From positions 186,001 to 250,000 of the forward strand of contig NZ_LAQO01000001.1 in assembly GCF_000971975.1 (NCBI RefSeq): 64,000 nt of DNA, read 5' to 3'. The notes under the pieces were generated by a model, which was not told where the DNA came from, did not search any database, and saw nothing but the letters and a program-made list of their open reading frames with translations. The translations under genes were made by a program, and so were the position numbers. Of this stretch, positions 43,982 through 53,348 are shown one piece after another. Each line of letters opens with the position of its first letter. Within the stretch, counting starts at the first letter, position 1. Source of the DNA: Paenibacillus algorifonticola (GTDB lineage: Bacteria; Bacillota; Bacilli; Paenibacillales; Paenibacillaceae).

Positions 43982-45466
43982 CTAGGAAGAGGAAAGCGCA
44001 GCAGCCGCAATTTCCTTGCCTTGCCTGATACAGTCCGGCAAACCTACGCCGTCGAAAGCTGCTCCTGTAATATGAATGCCCGGCACCTGCTGGGCCATTC
44101 GCTCGCGCAAGCGCTTCGTATGGCCCAGATGGCCGACCGGATATTGCGGCATGGAGCGCGGCAGCCGTGTAATTTCCGTAAATAAAGGAGCCGCGGTAAT
44201 ATTCATCGTCTTCTTCACATCTTCTCTTACTGCAGCCATGAGCTGGTCATCCGGCAAAAAAGGCGTTATCTGATCGCCTGCCCGGCCTACATAACAGCGA
44301 AGCAGCACTTTGTCTCCTGGACTCGTATGCAGCCATTTCGTCGAGGTCCACGTGCACGCCGTAATCCGCAAGCCTTCCGAACGCGGAATAACGAACCCTG
44401 AACCTTTGAAGGTTACACCAAGGCTCGCTTTGTCAAAAGCCATTACGACGTTTGCGACCGATACATAATCAATCGCCCGCAGCTCCGCGCAATCGACCAG
44501 CGGCTCCAGCAGCTCCGCTGCCTGAAAAGCAGGCGCAGTCACAATCACTTTGTCGGCAGGCAGCCGCTCCCCGTTTGCCAGCTCAATGGTGTAACGGGAC
44601 CCGGACTGTTCCCTATCCGCCATGCCAGCAAAACTTGCTGCTTCATCGCCCGCAGCACTATCATGAATCCCTATAACCGCCTGGCCTAATTTGCGCTCCA
44701 TGTCCGGAAGAGCTCTATCCAGCGCGTCCACCAAAGTAGATAGCCCGCCCTTAAATGTAAGAAACACGCTGCTTCTTGCTCCTTCCGGCAGCATGCTCAT
44801 ATCGGGAGCCTTCGCCAGCTTTTTGTTGCTCCGCATTCCGCGAATCAAGCTGCCATGCTTGCGTTCAGCAGCTGCGAACTGCGGGAAGGTTGCTTGAATG
44901 CTCAGCTTGTTAAGGTCGCCAGCATAAATGCCCGCCAGCAGCGGCTCAGCAATACGCTGCACAACCTGCGTCCCCAGCCTCCGGCCAAGGAAGCCTCCCA
45001 GCGATTCGTCGCCAGCTTCACTCCGGGCAGGCTTGACGAAGTCAAGCAGCGCCCGCAGCTTGCCGCCCCAAGAAAGCAAGCCCGTCCGGGCGAATGGCAT
45101 AATTTCCGTCGGAATGCCGAGCACAAGTCCCTGAGGCATCGCATGAAGCTTATTTTTAAACAAAATATAAGATTGCTTGCCCTTCGGATTCGTCCCAGTC
45201 AGCTCGGACTCTATGCCGAGCTCTTTAGCCAGCTCAATAATGGCCAGCTTGCGGCTAAGAAAAGAATCCGGGCCGCGTTCGATGACGAAGCCGTCACGCT
45301 GCAGCGTATTAATTTTGCCGCCCAATACCTCGGCGCTATCGACAAGCGTAATATGAATCGCTTTACCTTGCCGCTCCGCTTCCCGCTGCAAATAAAAAGC
45401 GGAGCTCAGCCCGCTGATCCCCCCGCCAATAATGACAATTCGATCAGCTTCTCCGATTCTCCGCAT
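43982..45466 (-). CDS. hemY: Coproporphyrinogen III / protoporphyrinogen oxidase
   Basis: A 494-residue FAD oxidase of heme synthesis (CgoX/HemY), which in Firmicutes oxidises coproporphyrinogen III. It has the N-terminal FAD motif IVIIGGGISGLSSAFYL and VLGGKINT, FVIERGPDSFLSRK, and C-terminal GVGLPDCIRQGKEIA. The ATG at 45466 has AAAGG nine bases upstream and is preferred over ATG 45475, which directly abuts it. It is the third gene of the hemE-hemH-hemY operon. Confidence 0.93.
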   Translation of the reverse strand: MRRIGEADRIVIIGGGISGLSSAFYLQREAERQGKAIHITLVDSAEVLGGKINTLQRDGFVIERGPDSFLSRKLAIIELAKELGIESELTGTNPKGKQSYILFKNKLHAMPQGLVLGIPTEIMPFARTGLLSWGGKLRALLDFVKPARSEAGDESLGGFLGRRLGTQVVQRIAEPLLAGIYAGDLNKLSIQATFPQFAAAERKHGSLIRGMRSNKKLAKAPDMSMLPEGARSSVFLTFKGGLSTLVDALDRALPDMERKLGQAVIGIHDSAAGDEAASFAGMADREQSGSRYTIELANGERLPADKVIVTAPAFQAAELLEPLVDCAELRAIDYVSVANVVMAFDKASLGVTFKGSGFVIPRSEGLRITACTWTSTKWLHTSPGDKVLLRCYVGRAGDQITPFLPDDQLMAAVREDVKKTMNITAAPLFTEITRLPRSMPQYPVGHLGHTKRLRERMAQQVPGIHITGAAFDGVGLPDCIRQGKEIAAAALSSS

Positions 45467-45492
45467 CTCATTCATCCTTTCATTACCAAACT

Positions 45493-46434
45493 CTACGTTG
45501 CTTCTATTACTGACTCCGCCAGCGTTTCCATATACAGCGGGTCGCGATTTAACATTTTAATACGTTCAAGGGTAATGCCCATATTTTTCGCTGTTGTCTT
45601 CGCTTCAATATCGAGGTCAAACAATACCTCAAGATGATCCGACACAAAGCCGATTGGAGCGGCCAATACAGCCTTCACACCCTGTTCAGCAAGCTCGGCA
45701 AGCGTCTCCAAAATGTCCGGTCCCAGCCAAGGCTCTCTCGTCCGGCCTGCGCTTTGCCAAGTAAACTGCCATACATCGTCCGCAATGCCAGCCTGCTTCG
45801 CAACCGCTCGCGACGTTTCCAGCAGCTGCTCCTCATAAGGATCACCCAGCTCACGAATTTTTTCCGGCAAGCTGTGCGCGCTGAACAGCACCTTTACACG
45901 CGTCTCTCCGCCCGATGACGCACTTAGCCGAGCAAGACCGTCCGTCACCCGCTCCGTCAGCGCCTTGAGCAGCTTCGGATGCAGATGGTATTGCTTGACA
46001 AAAGTCATCTCTACGCCAAGCTCACTTGCCTTCTCCTCCGCGCGCTTGATGTAGCTGCCAACGCTCATCGTCGAATAATGCGGGGCTAGTACAATGCCTA
46101 CTGCTTGCTTAATTCCGTCACGAGCCATTTGCTCCACACCGTCTTCGATATAAGGGCGGGCATGCTTAAGCCCCTGATAACAGGCATAACGACCTGGAGC
46201 GAGCTGCTCCAGCTTATCCTGAAGGCCGGCTACCTGTCCGTTCGTATTCTCACGCAGTGGGAATACGCCGCCGACAATCGCCTCATACCGGCCATACAAA
46301 TCCGTTAACTGCTCTGGAGTAGGCGGATGGCCACGACGAATATGCGTATAATACGCTTCTACATCATCAAGGCTTTCCGGTGTTCCATATGACATAACGA
46401 GAACTCCGATTTTGCTGTTTTCAGCTTCCGACAT
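45493..46434 (-). CDS. hemH: Ferrochelatase
   Basis: A 313-residue monomeric ferrochelatase, which in Firmicutes inserts iron into coproporphyrin III (CpfC). It has VLVMSYGTPESLDDVEAYYTHI, the IVGGVFPLRENT loop, and the catalytic His region VLAPHYSTMSVGSYI plus VLFSAHSLPEKI with the second metal ligand Glu in VLAAPIGFVSDHLEVLFDL. The ATG at 46434 (AAGGAA upstream) lies inside the 3' end of hemE by 14 bp, indicating translational coupling; the ATG at 46464 is unsupported. Confidence 0.94.
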   Translation of the reverse strand: MSEAENSKIGVLVMSYGTPESLDDVEAYYTHIRRGHPPTPEQLTDLYGRYEAIVGGVFPLRENTNGQVAGLQDKLEQLAPGRYACYQGLKHARPYIEDGVEQMARDGIKQAVGIVLAPHYSTMSVGSYIKRAEEKASELGVEMTFVKQYHLHPKLLKALTERVTDGLARLSASSGGETRVKVLFSAHSLPEKIRELGDPYEEQLLETSRAVAKQAGIADDVWQFTWQSAGRTREPWLGPDILETLAELAEQGVKAVLAAPIGFVSDHLEVLFDLDIEAKTTAKNMGITLERIKMLNRDPLYMETLAESVIEAT

Positions 46435-47497
46435 GGCTCGTTTCCTTCCCTTCACGCGCTGCAATGTATTTTTTGGAATACGAATGTATGTAAGCCGTTA
46501 GCTCTTGAAGCTTCTCAAGCGAGGCCTCAGGAAATAATCCATGCCCCAAATTAAAAATAAATCCCGGCTCTTCCAGTCCCTGCTCAATAATTTCCGCCGC
46601 ATACGATTCAAGTACGCTCATTGGAGCAGTCAGCAGGACAGGATCGAGATTGCCCTGTACCGCGAAGCCGTGATTCAAACGGCGACGTCCCTCGGGAATC
46701 GATACTCTCCAGTCAAGACCGATTACATCAGCTTGCACCTTGTGCAGCTCCGGCAGCAGCTCGCCCGAGCTTACGCCTGGGAAATAAATTTTGGGCTGCG
46801 GCAAATCCGACAGCTCGCTGAAAATCCGCTCGATCGTCGGCAGTACAAACTTGCGGAAATCTGCTGGCGCAAGCGCACCTACCCAACTATCAAACAATTG
46901 GAAAGCCTTGCCGCCACTCGCGATGTGCGCGCGCAAATAAGCGATAACCATATCGCCCAGCTTGTCCATCAGCTTGTGCCATACTTCCGGCTCGCCGTAC
47001 ATCATTGCCTTCGTGCGCAAATAGTTTTTGGACGGTCTGCCTTCAATCAAATAGCTGGCAATCGTAAACGGTGCTCCAGCAAATGTAATAAGCGGGACAT
47101 CAAGCTCCCGATCTAAAATCCGGATCGTTTCCAGCACATGGCCGAGATCCCCTTCTACATCGATTGGCTTCAGACGATCTACATCCGCCGCGCAGCGAAT
47201 TGGGTTATCGATCACGGGACCCACGTTCGCCACAATATCAAAATCAATACCGATTGAAGCAACCGGATTCATAATATCCGAATATAAAATAGCGGCATCC
47301 ACGCCGAGCTTGCGCACCGGCATCATCGTCACTTCCGCAGCCAGCTCCGGCTGCTTGCAAATTTCGAGCAGCGAATATTTCTCTTTTATTTTTCGATATT
47401 CAGGGTCGTATCTTCCAGCTTGGCGCATATACCAGACGGGCACCTGATCCAGCTGTTCCTTGCGGCAGGCCCGAATGAAACGGTCATTATAGCTCAT
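46421..47497 (-). CDS. hemE: Uroporphyrinogen III decarboxylase
   Basis: A 358-residue enzyme that converts uroporphyrinogen III to coproporphyrinogen III. It has VPVWYMRQAGRYDPEYRK, AILYSDIMNPV, FAGAPFTIASYLIEG, LFDSWVGALAP and FNLGHGLFPEA, all typical. GAGGAA eight bases upstream fixes the ATG. It is the first gene of the heme operon hemE-hemH-hemY, the Bacillus order. The 220 bp upstream hold no regulatory element I recognise. Confidence 0.96.
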   Translation of the reverse strand: MSYNDRFIRACRKEQLDQVPVWYMRQAGRYDPEYRKIKEKYSLLEICKQPELAAEVTMMPVRKLGVDAAILYSDIMNPVASIGIDFDIVANVGPVIDNPIRCAADVDRLKPIDVEGDLGHVLETIRILDRELDVPLITFAGAPFTIASYLIEGRPSKNYLRTKAMMYGEPEVWHKLMDKLGDMVIAYLRAHIASGGKAFQLFDSWVGALAPADFRKFVLPTIERIFSELSDLPQPKIYFPGVSSGELLPELHKVQADVIGLDWRVSIPEGRRRLNHGFAVQGNLDPVLLTAPMSVLESYAAEIIEQGLEEPGFIFNLGHGLFPEASLEKLQELTAYIHSYSKKYIAAREGKETSHVGS

Positions 47498-47702
47498 GTT
47501 CGCCGTTCCTCTTTTCTATATAGTTTTCTATTAACTCCATTATGCCCGTTTTTGCAGGGGCTAACAACCGCCAGCGCCGGACTTCCTATGACAATGTTAT
47601 GACACTCTCTTCAAGCATTCTCTTCATTATAACCTGATTCAAGGCGAATATCGTGCTTTTTTGACAAATTGTTCTTCGTATTTCTGTCTGGCTGGCAGCT
47701 TG

Positions 47703-47711
47703 TGCTATACT
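47703..47711 (+). promoter_or_regulatory. Extended -10 promoter for a possibly leaderless MFS mRNA
   Basis: TGCTATACT: TG at 47703-47704, TATACT at 47706-47711. The ATG follows only seven bases after the -10, where transcription should begin. A consensus TTGACA at 47661-47666 is too far upstream to be its -35. Confidence 0.5.
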
Positions 47712-47718
47712 AAAAAAC

Positions 47719-48933
47719 ATGGAACAGTGGAAAAAAAATCTCATCGTACTTTGGTTCGGACAATTTCTCGTAATGGCTGGAATGACCATGATCATTCCTT
47801 TTATGGCGTTTTATTTGCAATTTGAGCTGGGTCTAACCGATCCGCATCAAATTGCCGTATGGGCTGGTCTTATTTTCGCCGGCAACTTCGTCACGCAATT
47901 TATTTTTCAGCCGATATGGGGAAAATACGCCGATCGCTACGGACGCAAGCTGATGCTGCTTCGCTCCGGCATTGGCATGGCGATTGTCATTGTGCTGATG
48001 GGCTTTGCGACGACGCCATGGCATCTGCTGCTGCTGCGCATGCTGAACGGCACGATTTCCGGCTTTAACCCCGCAGCAGTTGCGCTGATTTCCGCCAGCA
48101 CGCCCAAGGATCGAATGGGCTATGCGATGGGAACGCTCCAATCAGGCGGCATTGCCGGAACGATATTAGGCCCTTTTATCGGCGGGCTGCTGGCTGACGC
48201 TGTCGGCTACCGTCCGATTTTTTATTTGACAGGCTCCCTATTATTCGCCGCGTCTATGCTGGCGTTGTTCGTCGTGAAGGAGACGTTTGATTTGCAAAAG
48301 GCAGCAGCCAAAGTGCAAATATCCGTCATCGAAGGCTTTAAGCGGCTGCGCGGCATTCATGAGCTGACGGCGCTGTATGCAGTCACCTTCCTCATCCAAT
48401 TCGCAATGATGAGTTCAATGACGCTGCTGCCGCTGCATGTTCAGAGCCTGCATGGCCCGACAGCCAACTTGGCTTTTTGGGCAGGCTTCGTCGGCTCGGC
48501 AGCTGGCATTTCCAATCTCATTGCGTCGCCAGTGCTAGGAAAGCTCAGCGATCGCATCGGCTCGGAGCGCATTCTCGGCTATTCGCTTATTGGCGCGGGA
48601 CTGACCTTCATCCCGCAGGCGCTCGCAGACAGCGTGCCGCAGCTGCTCATTTCCCGGTTTGTGCTTGGCATTTTTCTCGGCGGACTTGTGCCAACAGTCA
48701 ATTCGCTCATTCGCAAATATACGCCGGACGGCATGGAATCCCGTGCCTACAGCTTTAACAGCAGCACGCTTGGCCTCGGCAATATGGTCGGTCCCATTAC
48801 AGGCGGCGCGCTATCCGGTTGGATCGGCATCCGGGGGCTGTTCATTATGTCCGCGGTTATGATGCTGCTGAATGCGCTGTGGGTGCACCGCTCGCTGCTG
48901 CGGGGCAAACGCCGGGCTGGCAAAGCTAGCTAG
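47719..48933 (+). CDS. MFS multidrug-type efflux transporter
   Basis: A 404-residue, twelve-helix MFS protein. It has GKYADRYGRKLMLL (motif A), LLLRMLNGTISGFNPAAVAL, and motif C-like GTLQSGGIAGTILGPFIGGLLADAVGYRP, which points to drug/H+ antiport (Bmr/YttB/YqjV group). The substrate is unknown. There is no ribosome site before the ATG; an extended -10 lies so near that the transcript may be leaderless. A GGAA-containing tail and terminator follow. Confidence 0.88.
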   Translation: MEQWKKNLIVLWFGQFLVMAGMTMIIPFMAFYLQFELGLTDPHQIAVWAGLIFAGNFVTQFIFQPIWGKYADRYGRKLMLLRSGIGMAIVIVLMGFATTPWHLLLLRMLNGTISGFNPAAVALISASTPKDRMGYAMGTLQSGGIAGTILGPFIGGLLADAVGYRPIFYLTGSLLFAASMLALFVVKETFDLQKAAAKVQISVIEGFKRLRGIHELTALYAVTFLIQFAMMSSMTLLPLHVQSLHGPTANLAFWAGFVGSAAGISNLIASPVLGKLSDRIGSERILGYSLIGAGLTFIPQALADSVPQLLISRFVLGIFLGGLVPTVNSLIRKYTPDGMESRAYSFNSSTLGLGNMVGPITGGALSGWIGIRGLFIMSAVMMLLNALWVHRSLLRGKRRAGKAS

Positions 48934-49003
48934 GGCAGGCTTTTGCGCTTGCCCATCCCCTATTAACAAAACTGCAAAGTATCTTCACAGGGAAAAAGGA
49001 GAC

Positions 49004-49040
49004 AAAAGCAGCCTCGGCGATTACGCCAAGGCTGCTTTTT
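49004..49040 (+). terminator. Terminator after the MFS gene
   Basis: AAAAGCAGCCTCGGCG-ATTA-CGCCAAGGCTGCTTTT followed by T. Confidence 0.85.
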
Positions 49041-49143
49041 CAAAATATAAGAATTTATAAGTTTCACCCTTATAATGGGCTTATATTTCACCCTCGAAAC
49101 GGTAGCTTTACCGCCAGAGGACGGCGACAGCCGTTTACGCTTG
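49041..49143 (-). repeat. Two-hairpin intergenic repeat, copy A
   Basis: Reading on the minus strand: AAGCGTAAACGGCTGTCGCC, closing with GGCGG...CCGTTTCGAGGG, then GAAATATAAGC...; the far arm reads CTTATATTTTG. Nearly identical to copy B2 (56214) in the CCGTTTCGAGGGTGAAA core. It lies between the MFS terminator and the MOSC gene; no gene in this 290-bp interval. Confidence 0.82.
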
Positions 49144-49223
49144 GTTGCGCACTTAGGATATCCTCTACTAAATCCGCAGGTAAGGGACATCACTTATCCT
49201 GCTATCCACTTCCTGTTGTCCGC

Positions 49224-50006
49224 TCAATCGTCAGACAGCAAAAACAGCTCGTCGCCAACATGGACAAGCCCCGCTTTCGTAACCGAGGCGTACAAGCCAA
49301 CATGCAGGTTAAGCTCCTGATTTACTTTTTTGAGCAGCGACATATCCCGCTCCAGCGTATCGGGGTCTAGCGCGATCATCGAGCAGCGCTCGCAATGCTC
49401 GTCTACTCGCAGCTCCGCGCTGCCAAGCTGAAGCCGCTTGCCGATCCAGCCGTCTTCAGCAGGCGCATCGCCTGCAAGCGCCACGATCAAGTTTGCCCGG
49501 AACCGCCGCGCATCGAGCGGCTTGCCCCACATCTTCTCAAGCTTGTTCAACAGCGCATCCGTCACAATGAGCACACTGCTGGCATCCACGCCCAGCAAAT
49601 CCGGCGTTTCCGGCGCATAACGCCGCATGGATATTTTCGTGCGGGTGTGCGTCTGTATTTCGGCGAGCAGCTGCTCGTTCCAGGCGAGCTCGCGATTGTC
49701 GGGCGACGTGACCGTCACTTCGGGAAAACCGGAAGCCGCTGCCGTACCCTTTTCAAAATCAGCACCATCCTGGAGCTTCGCTTTGTAGCCAAGCATCGCC
49801 GGAATTTGCCGCGCCGTAATAAAGCTGTCCCAGCCTTCCTTCGTTTCATCTATAAAAGCATGGCTGCGGTCGCCGTACAGCCCATAAGTCTCCACCCTGC
49901 TGGAAGCCAGCCGTTCGCCCGCAAACGATTTAATCGGGTAGCGGTTCATTTCCTTAATCGTGCCAATTCGTATTTTTACTAGTCCGACTGCCGGTTTTTC
50001 TGCCAA
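49224..50006 (-). CDS. MOSC-domain protein (YcbX-like)
   Basis: A 260-residue protein with a MOSC_N beta-barrel (EMNRYPIKSFAGERLASSRV, GLYGDRSHAFID) and a C-terminal MOSC domain (FRANLIVALAGDAPAEDGWIG) with the conserved sulfur-carrying Cys in VDEHCERCSMIALDPDT. Relatives reduce N-hydroxylated compounds or transfer sulfur with molybdenum cofactor. The long frame opens with TTG at 50030, but GGGAGAGG five bases before the TTG at 50006 favours that start. Adjacent to no mo-co gene. Confidence 0.83.
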   Translation of the reverse strand: MAEKPAVGLVKIRIGTIKEMNRYPIKSFAGERLASSRVETYGLYGDRSHAFIDETKEGWDSFITARQIPAMLGYKAKLQDGADFEKGTAAASGFPEVTVTSPDNRELAWNEQLLAEIQTHTRTKISMRRYAPETPDLLGVDASSVLIVTDALLNKLEKMWGKPLDARRFRANLIVALAGDAPAEDGWIGKRLQLGSAELRVDEHCERCSMIALDPDTLERDMSLLKKVNQELNLHVGLYASVTKAGLVHVGDELFLLSDD

Positions 50007-50104
50007 TGCCACCTCTCCCGTCTCCTGCAAAATAACTGCGCGAAACGGGCGCTGCCCCCACAGAGCGGCAGCGCCCGTTTACATTTATACGATTCTATTA
50101 GCTA

Positions 50105-51004
50105 TCATAGCACAGGAAGCTCTTTCTTCAAGCGTCTGGGCTTCATATTTACTACGATTATGCTGGATGCCACAAGCGCGAGGCCCACCGCCAAATTAAT
50201 CGTTACATGCTCATTTAAAAACAACACGCTGAACACAATCGCAATAAGCGGGATCAGAAACATGAACGAGCCGACCTTCGCTGAATCGCCATTGCGAATT
50301 AGTTTGAAGTAGATAAGCCAGCCAACCGCGATGACAAAAACAGATATGAACAGCGTATCGAATATGAATGACATATTCCATACAATATCGGACCAGCTTT
50401 CGGTCACCGAACCAGCGCCCAAAATGGCAACACCGCCAATGGCCACCTGCATCGCGGTCATCCAAAGGGGATCGACTCGCGGCGCCATTTTTTTCGTATA
50501 TATCGTTCCCCCCGCCCAGCATATGGCCGAAGCAATCGCAAGCAGCAGGCCCCACACGGAAATATGGCCGAAAATGCCTCCCGTCGTAATCGCCGCAACT
50601 CCGGCGAAGCCCAGCAGCAGGCCAAAAATTTTCAGCGGATACATCGCCTCTCCAAGCCAGAGCCATGCAAACATGCCGAGCAGCACAGGCTGTAAAAAGA
50701 CAATCGCCGTGAACAGTCCTGCAGGCATATATTGGAGGCCTATCGTTTGAAAGCTGTAATACAAAATGATGTTCAGCATGGAAGCAATGAGATAAATATG
50801 CCAATTCTGCTTTAGCCGCAGCGGCCCCCGCTTCCAAATGGCAAAGCCTACAAGCAAAATGCCTCCAATCAGCGTTCGAATACCCGCAAATAATAAGGGC
50901 GGAGAAAAGTCCAGCGCATATTTGGTAAGCGGCCAATTGATGCCCCATATAAACACGAGAAAAATTAAATACATCGTTGCCGCTGAACGGGAGATACCAG
51001 GCAC
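50105..51004 (-). CDS. EamA/DMT-family transporter
   Basis: A 299-residue, ten-helix protein with two EamA repeats: YLIFLVFIWGINWPLTKYAL and LFAGIRTLIGGILL in the first, IAICWAGGTIYTKKM-like AISAICWAGGTIYTK in the second, and VLFLNEHVTINLAVG near the end. The substrate is unknown. A TTG at 51046 opens the frame but has no ribosome site; AAGGAG nine bases before GTG 51004 sets the start. It is divergent from a LysR regulator (99 bp between starts), which probably controls it. Confidence 0.85.
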   Translation of the reverse strand: MPGISRSAATMYLIFLVFIWGINWPLTKYALDFSPPLLFAGIRTLIGGILLVGFAIWKRGPLRLKQNWHIYLIASMLNIILYYSFQTIGLQYMPAGLFTAIVFLQPVLLGMFAWLWLGEAMYPLKIFGLLLGFAGVAAITTGGIFGHISVWGLLLAIASAICWAGGTIYTKKMAPRVDPLWMTAMQVAIGGVAILGAGSVTESWSDIVWNMSFIFDTLFISVFVIAVGWLIYFKLIRNGDSAKVGSFMFLIPLIAIVFSVLFLNEHVTINLAVGLALVASSIIVVNMKPRRLKKELPVL

Positions 51005-51102
51005 CTTGAACAGCTCCTTGTGTAGTCGTTTTACCGAATGATACAATAGTTTTCAACATAAATAAAATAAATGTTTATCATAGGAGGCATAACACTTTAG
51101 TT

Positions 51103-51969
51103 ATGACAAACTCGCAGCTAATGATATTCGTTAAAATTGCCGAAACCGGCAGCTTCACAAAGGCGGGACTTGAACTGAATATGACGCAGCCTGCCGTGAG
51201 CCGGGCCATATCTACTCTCGAAACGGAGCTGGGCGTCGTGCTGCTCATTCGCGATCGTCGAAATGGCGTCCTGCTAACGGATATCGGCAGGCGGCTGCTG
51301 ACGATGTTTCGGGAAATTTTGAAATCTTATGAGCGGATTGAGCAGGAAATTTCTCGGGAAAAGGGACTGGAGATCGGAACCATTCGCGTTGGCGCCTTCC
51401 CGGTTGCTTCCGCTTATTTTTTGCCCAAAATTATACGGGCCATCGCCGCCAAATATCCTCATCTCGAATTTGAGCTGCATGAAGGCACGATTGATGAGGT
51501 GAAGGAATGGCTCCATACGCGTGTCATCGATGTTGCCCTCATTATTCCGCCGGATGAAGCCTTTGAAACGATACCTTTATATAAGGAACGGATGTATGCC
51601 GTTATGCGGTACGATCATCCTTTGGCCCGCAATGAAGTCATTTCGGTTAAGGATATCAGCGGCAATCCGCTTATTAGCTGCAAATCAGGTTATGAAACGC
51701 CTATAGTGGAGCTGTTTTCGCGTGCCGAGACGGAGCTTGAAATTAAATTCATCATTAAAAATGTCAATACACTGCTCAGCATGGTGCAGGAGGGACTCGG
51801 CATGTCCATTTTGTCAGAGCTTGCGATGCAATCGCTGCCGCCGAATGTGATCAAGCGCGGGCTTTATCCCGAAGGCTATCGGGAAATTCGGCTTGCCGTC
51901 CCGTCGCTGGAGGATTCGTCGCTTGCGGTCAAGCTGTTTATCCAGACGGCGCTTGAGCTGTTTAAGTGA
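51103..51969 (+). CDS. LysR-family regulator
   Basis: A 288-residue LysR protein: HTH LMIFVKIAETGSFTKAGLEL, AVSRAISTLETELGVVLLIR, then an effector domain (IGTIRVGAFPVASAYFLPKI, GNPLISCKSGYETP). Its effector is unknown. AGGAGG lies 15 bases before the ATG, longer than usual. It is divergently arranged with the DMT transporter gene at 50105, the classic layout for a LysR regulator and its target, and is followed by the AT-rich ATPase/TOPRIM island. Confidence 0.87.
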   Translation: MTNSQLMIFVKIAETGSFTKAGLELNMTQPAVSRAISTLETELGVVLLIRDRRNGVLLTDIGRRLLTMFREILKSYERIEQEISREKGLEIGTIRVGAFPVASAYFLPKIIRAIAAKYPHLEFELHEGTIDEVKEWLHTRVIDVALIIPPDEAFETIPLYKERMYAVMRYDHPLARNEVISVKDISGNPLISCKSGYETPIVELFSRAETELEIKFIIKNVNTLLSMVQEGLGMSILSELAMQSLPPNVIKRGLYPEGYREIRLAVPSLEDSSLAVKLFIQTALELFK

Positions 51970-52107
51970 AAAATTGCAAAGTAGGGTTTCAAGAGCTTTT
52001 TTCTCAAAAGATCGTAGTGTGAATTATGACCTTTTTCATTCTGAAAATGTTTGAGTAATCAGGTATCCTCCAATGTCATGATCTTACTGATTATCTATAT
52101 TGTAATA

Positions 52108-52116
52108 TGCTATAAT
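52108..52116 (+). promoter_or_regulatory. Extended -10 promoter of the ATPase/TOPRIM island
   Basis: TGCTATAAT (TG 52108-52109, TATAAT 52111-52116), 63 bp before the first gene; no good -35. Confidence 0.55.
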
Positions 52117-52130
52117 TCAACTATCATTTA

Positions 52131-52144
52131 ATACTTTAAAGTAT
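52131..52144. promoter_or_regulatory. Perfect 14-bp palindrome, possible operator
   Basis: ATACTTTAAAGTAT lies just downstream of the expected transcription start of the ATPase/TOPRIM pair, a place where a repressor would block elongation. No adjacent regulator gene is obvious. Confidence 0.4.
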
Positions 52145-52179
52145 GTGTAAACACGATTTAAAAATTAGGTTATAAGGGT

Positions 52180-53346
52180 GTGATTAAACTGAAGCTCATA
52201 TCATTTAGTTACATAAATAAGGAAACAAACTGGAAGTTGAATCAACTGGAATTTGATTCTTTAACCTTATTAGTAGGAGCTACTGGTGTAGGCAAAACAA
52301 AGATATTGAAAGCTTTAACCAGTTTAAAGGATTTAGCTTTAGGGGAAACAACTTCGCAAATTGATAATATACATTTTTCTATAACCTTTGAAGAATTAGG
52401 GGTTTTGTATTTGTGGGAAGGAGAAACAGAATCTACCCTTCCCTATGACACTACTGGATTCGATGCTCTAAATGAAAATTCCCTTTCGTTTGGTTTTGCT
52501 TTCGAAAAACTATCCATCATTCACCCAAACTTGGATCAAGAAACGCTTTTCAAGCGTACTAGAACCGATCTTACTTTTACTAATGGTAAAGCTGCACCGA
52601 AAATTGCCTTGAATAAAAGCTGCATCGGCATTTTTTCGGAGGAAGACACTATAAAACCTGTGTACACAGCTTTCAAGAAAATAGTGCTTTTTGATTTCGA
52701 AGCTAGTCGAGATATCGTATTCAAATCTAAAAGTGTTCCCAACTTAAAAAAAGCCGAACCAGAACTAGACTCGGAATTATATAACGAGTTACTTACTTAT
52801 TTGAAAAATATAAATGCACCTATTGTAGCAAAGCTTTTTATTGCCTCATTCGATTTCAAAGATGTAGTAAATAAAATCAAAACAGAATTTAATCAAGTTT
52901 TTGATTTTATAACTGACATAAGATTCCACTTGGAGAGTTCACCTAATAAAGAAGACTCTTATGTATTGCAAATATATGAGGATGGCGTAGGCTGGATCTC
53001 CTCATATGACATGTCTTCTGGAATGCTAAAAACGCTCCTCTTTCTTTCTCTTCGCTATTTGGAGCCTAAGGACAGTATTATACTAGTCGATGAGTTCGAG
53101 AATAGTTTAGGTATTAATTGTATTGATTTATTTGACTTCGGCTCTAATCGTAGCTCTCAATATATTTTAACTAGCCATCACCCTTATATTATTAACAAAA
53201 TCCCTATGAATCATTGGAAAATTGTCAGCAGGGAGGCTGGTACAGTAATCGTTAAAAATGCTTCGGATTACAATTTGGGCAAATCCAGACATGATGCATT
53301 CAAACAGCTTATTAATCTTGCCGCTTATTCAGAAGGGCGGGATTAA
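52180..53346 (+). CDS. AAA ATPase (OLD/AAA_21-like), putative defence ATPase
   Basis: A 388-residue P-loop ATPase of the ABC-like SMC/OLD class, with no transmembrane or nuclease part. Walker A GATGVGKT (33-40), ABC-signature-like DMSSGMLKTLLFL (277-289), Walker B ILVDEFEN (301-308, D304/E305) and H-loop LTSHHPYIIN (330-339); the central 60-270 holds a helical insertion in place of a coiled coil. The sequence is plainly AT-rich next to its neighbours, suggesting transfer. The start is GTG at 52180 with AAGGG immediately upstream, so it may be slightly off. Partner: the TOPRIM-like gene two bases downstream. Confidence 0.8.
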   Translation: MIKLKLISFSYINKETNWKLNQLEFDSLTLLVGATGVGKTKILKALTSLKDLALGETTSQIDNIHFSITFEELGVLYLWEGETESTLPYDTTGFDALNENSLSFGFAFEKLSIIHPNLDQETLFKRTRTDLTFTNGKAAPKIALNKSCIGIFSEEDTIKPVYTAFKKIVLFDFEASRDIVFKSKSVPNLKKAEPELDSELYNELLTYLKNINAPIVAKLFIASFDFKDVVNKIKTEFNQVFDFITDIRFHLESSPNKEDSYVLQIYEDGVGWISSYDMSSGMLKTLLFLSLRYLEPKDSIILVDEFENSLGINCIDLFDFGSNRSSQYILTSHHPYIINKIPMNHWKIVSREAGTVIVKNASDYNLGKSRHDAFKQLINLAAYSEGRD

Positions 53347-53348
53347 CC

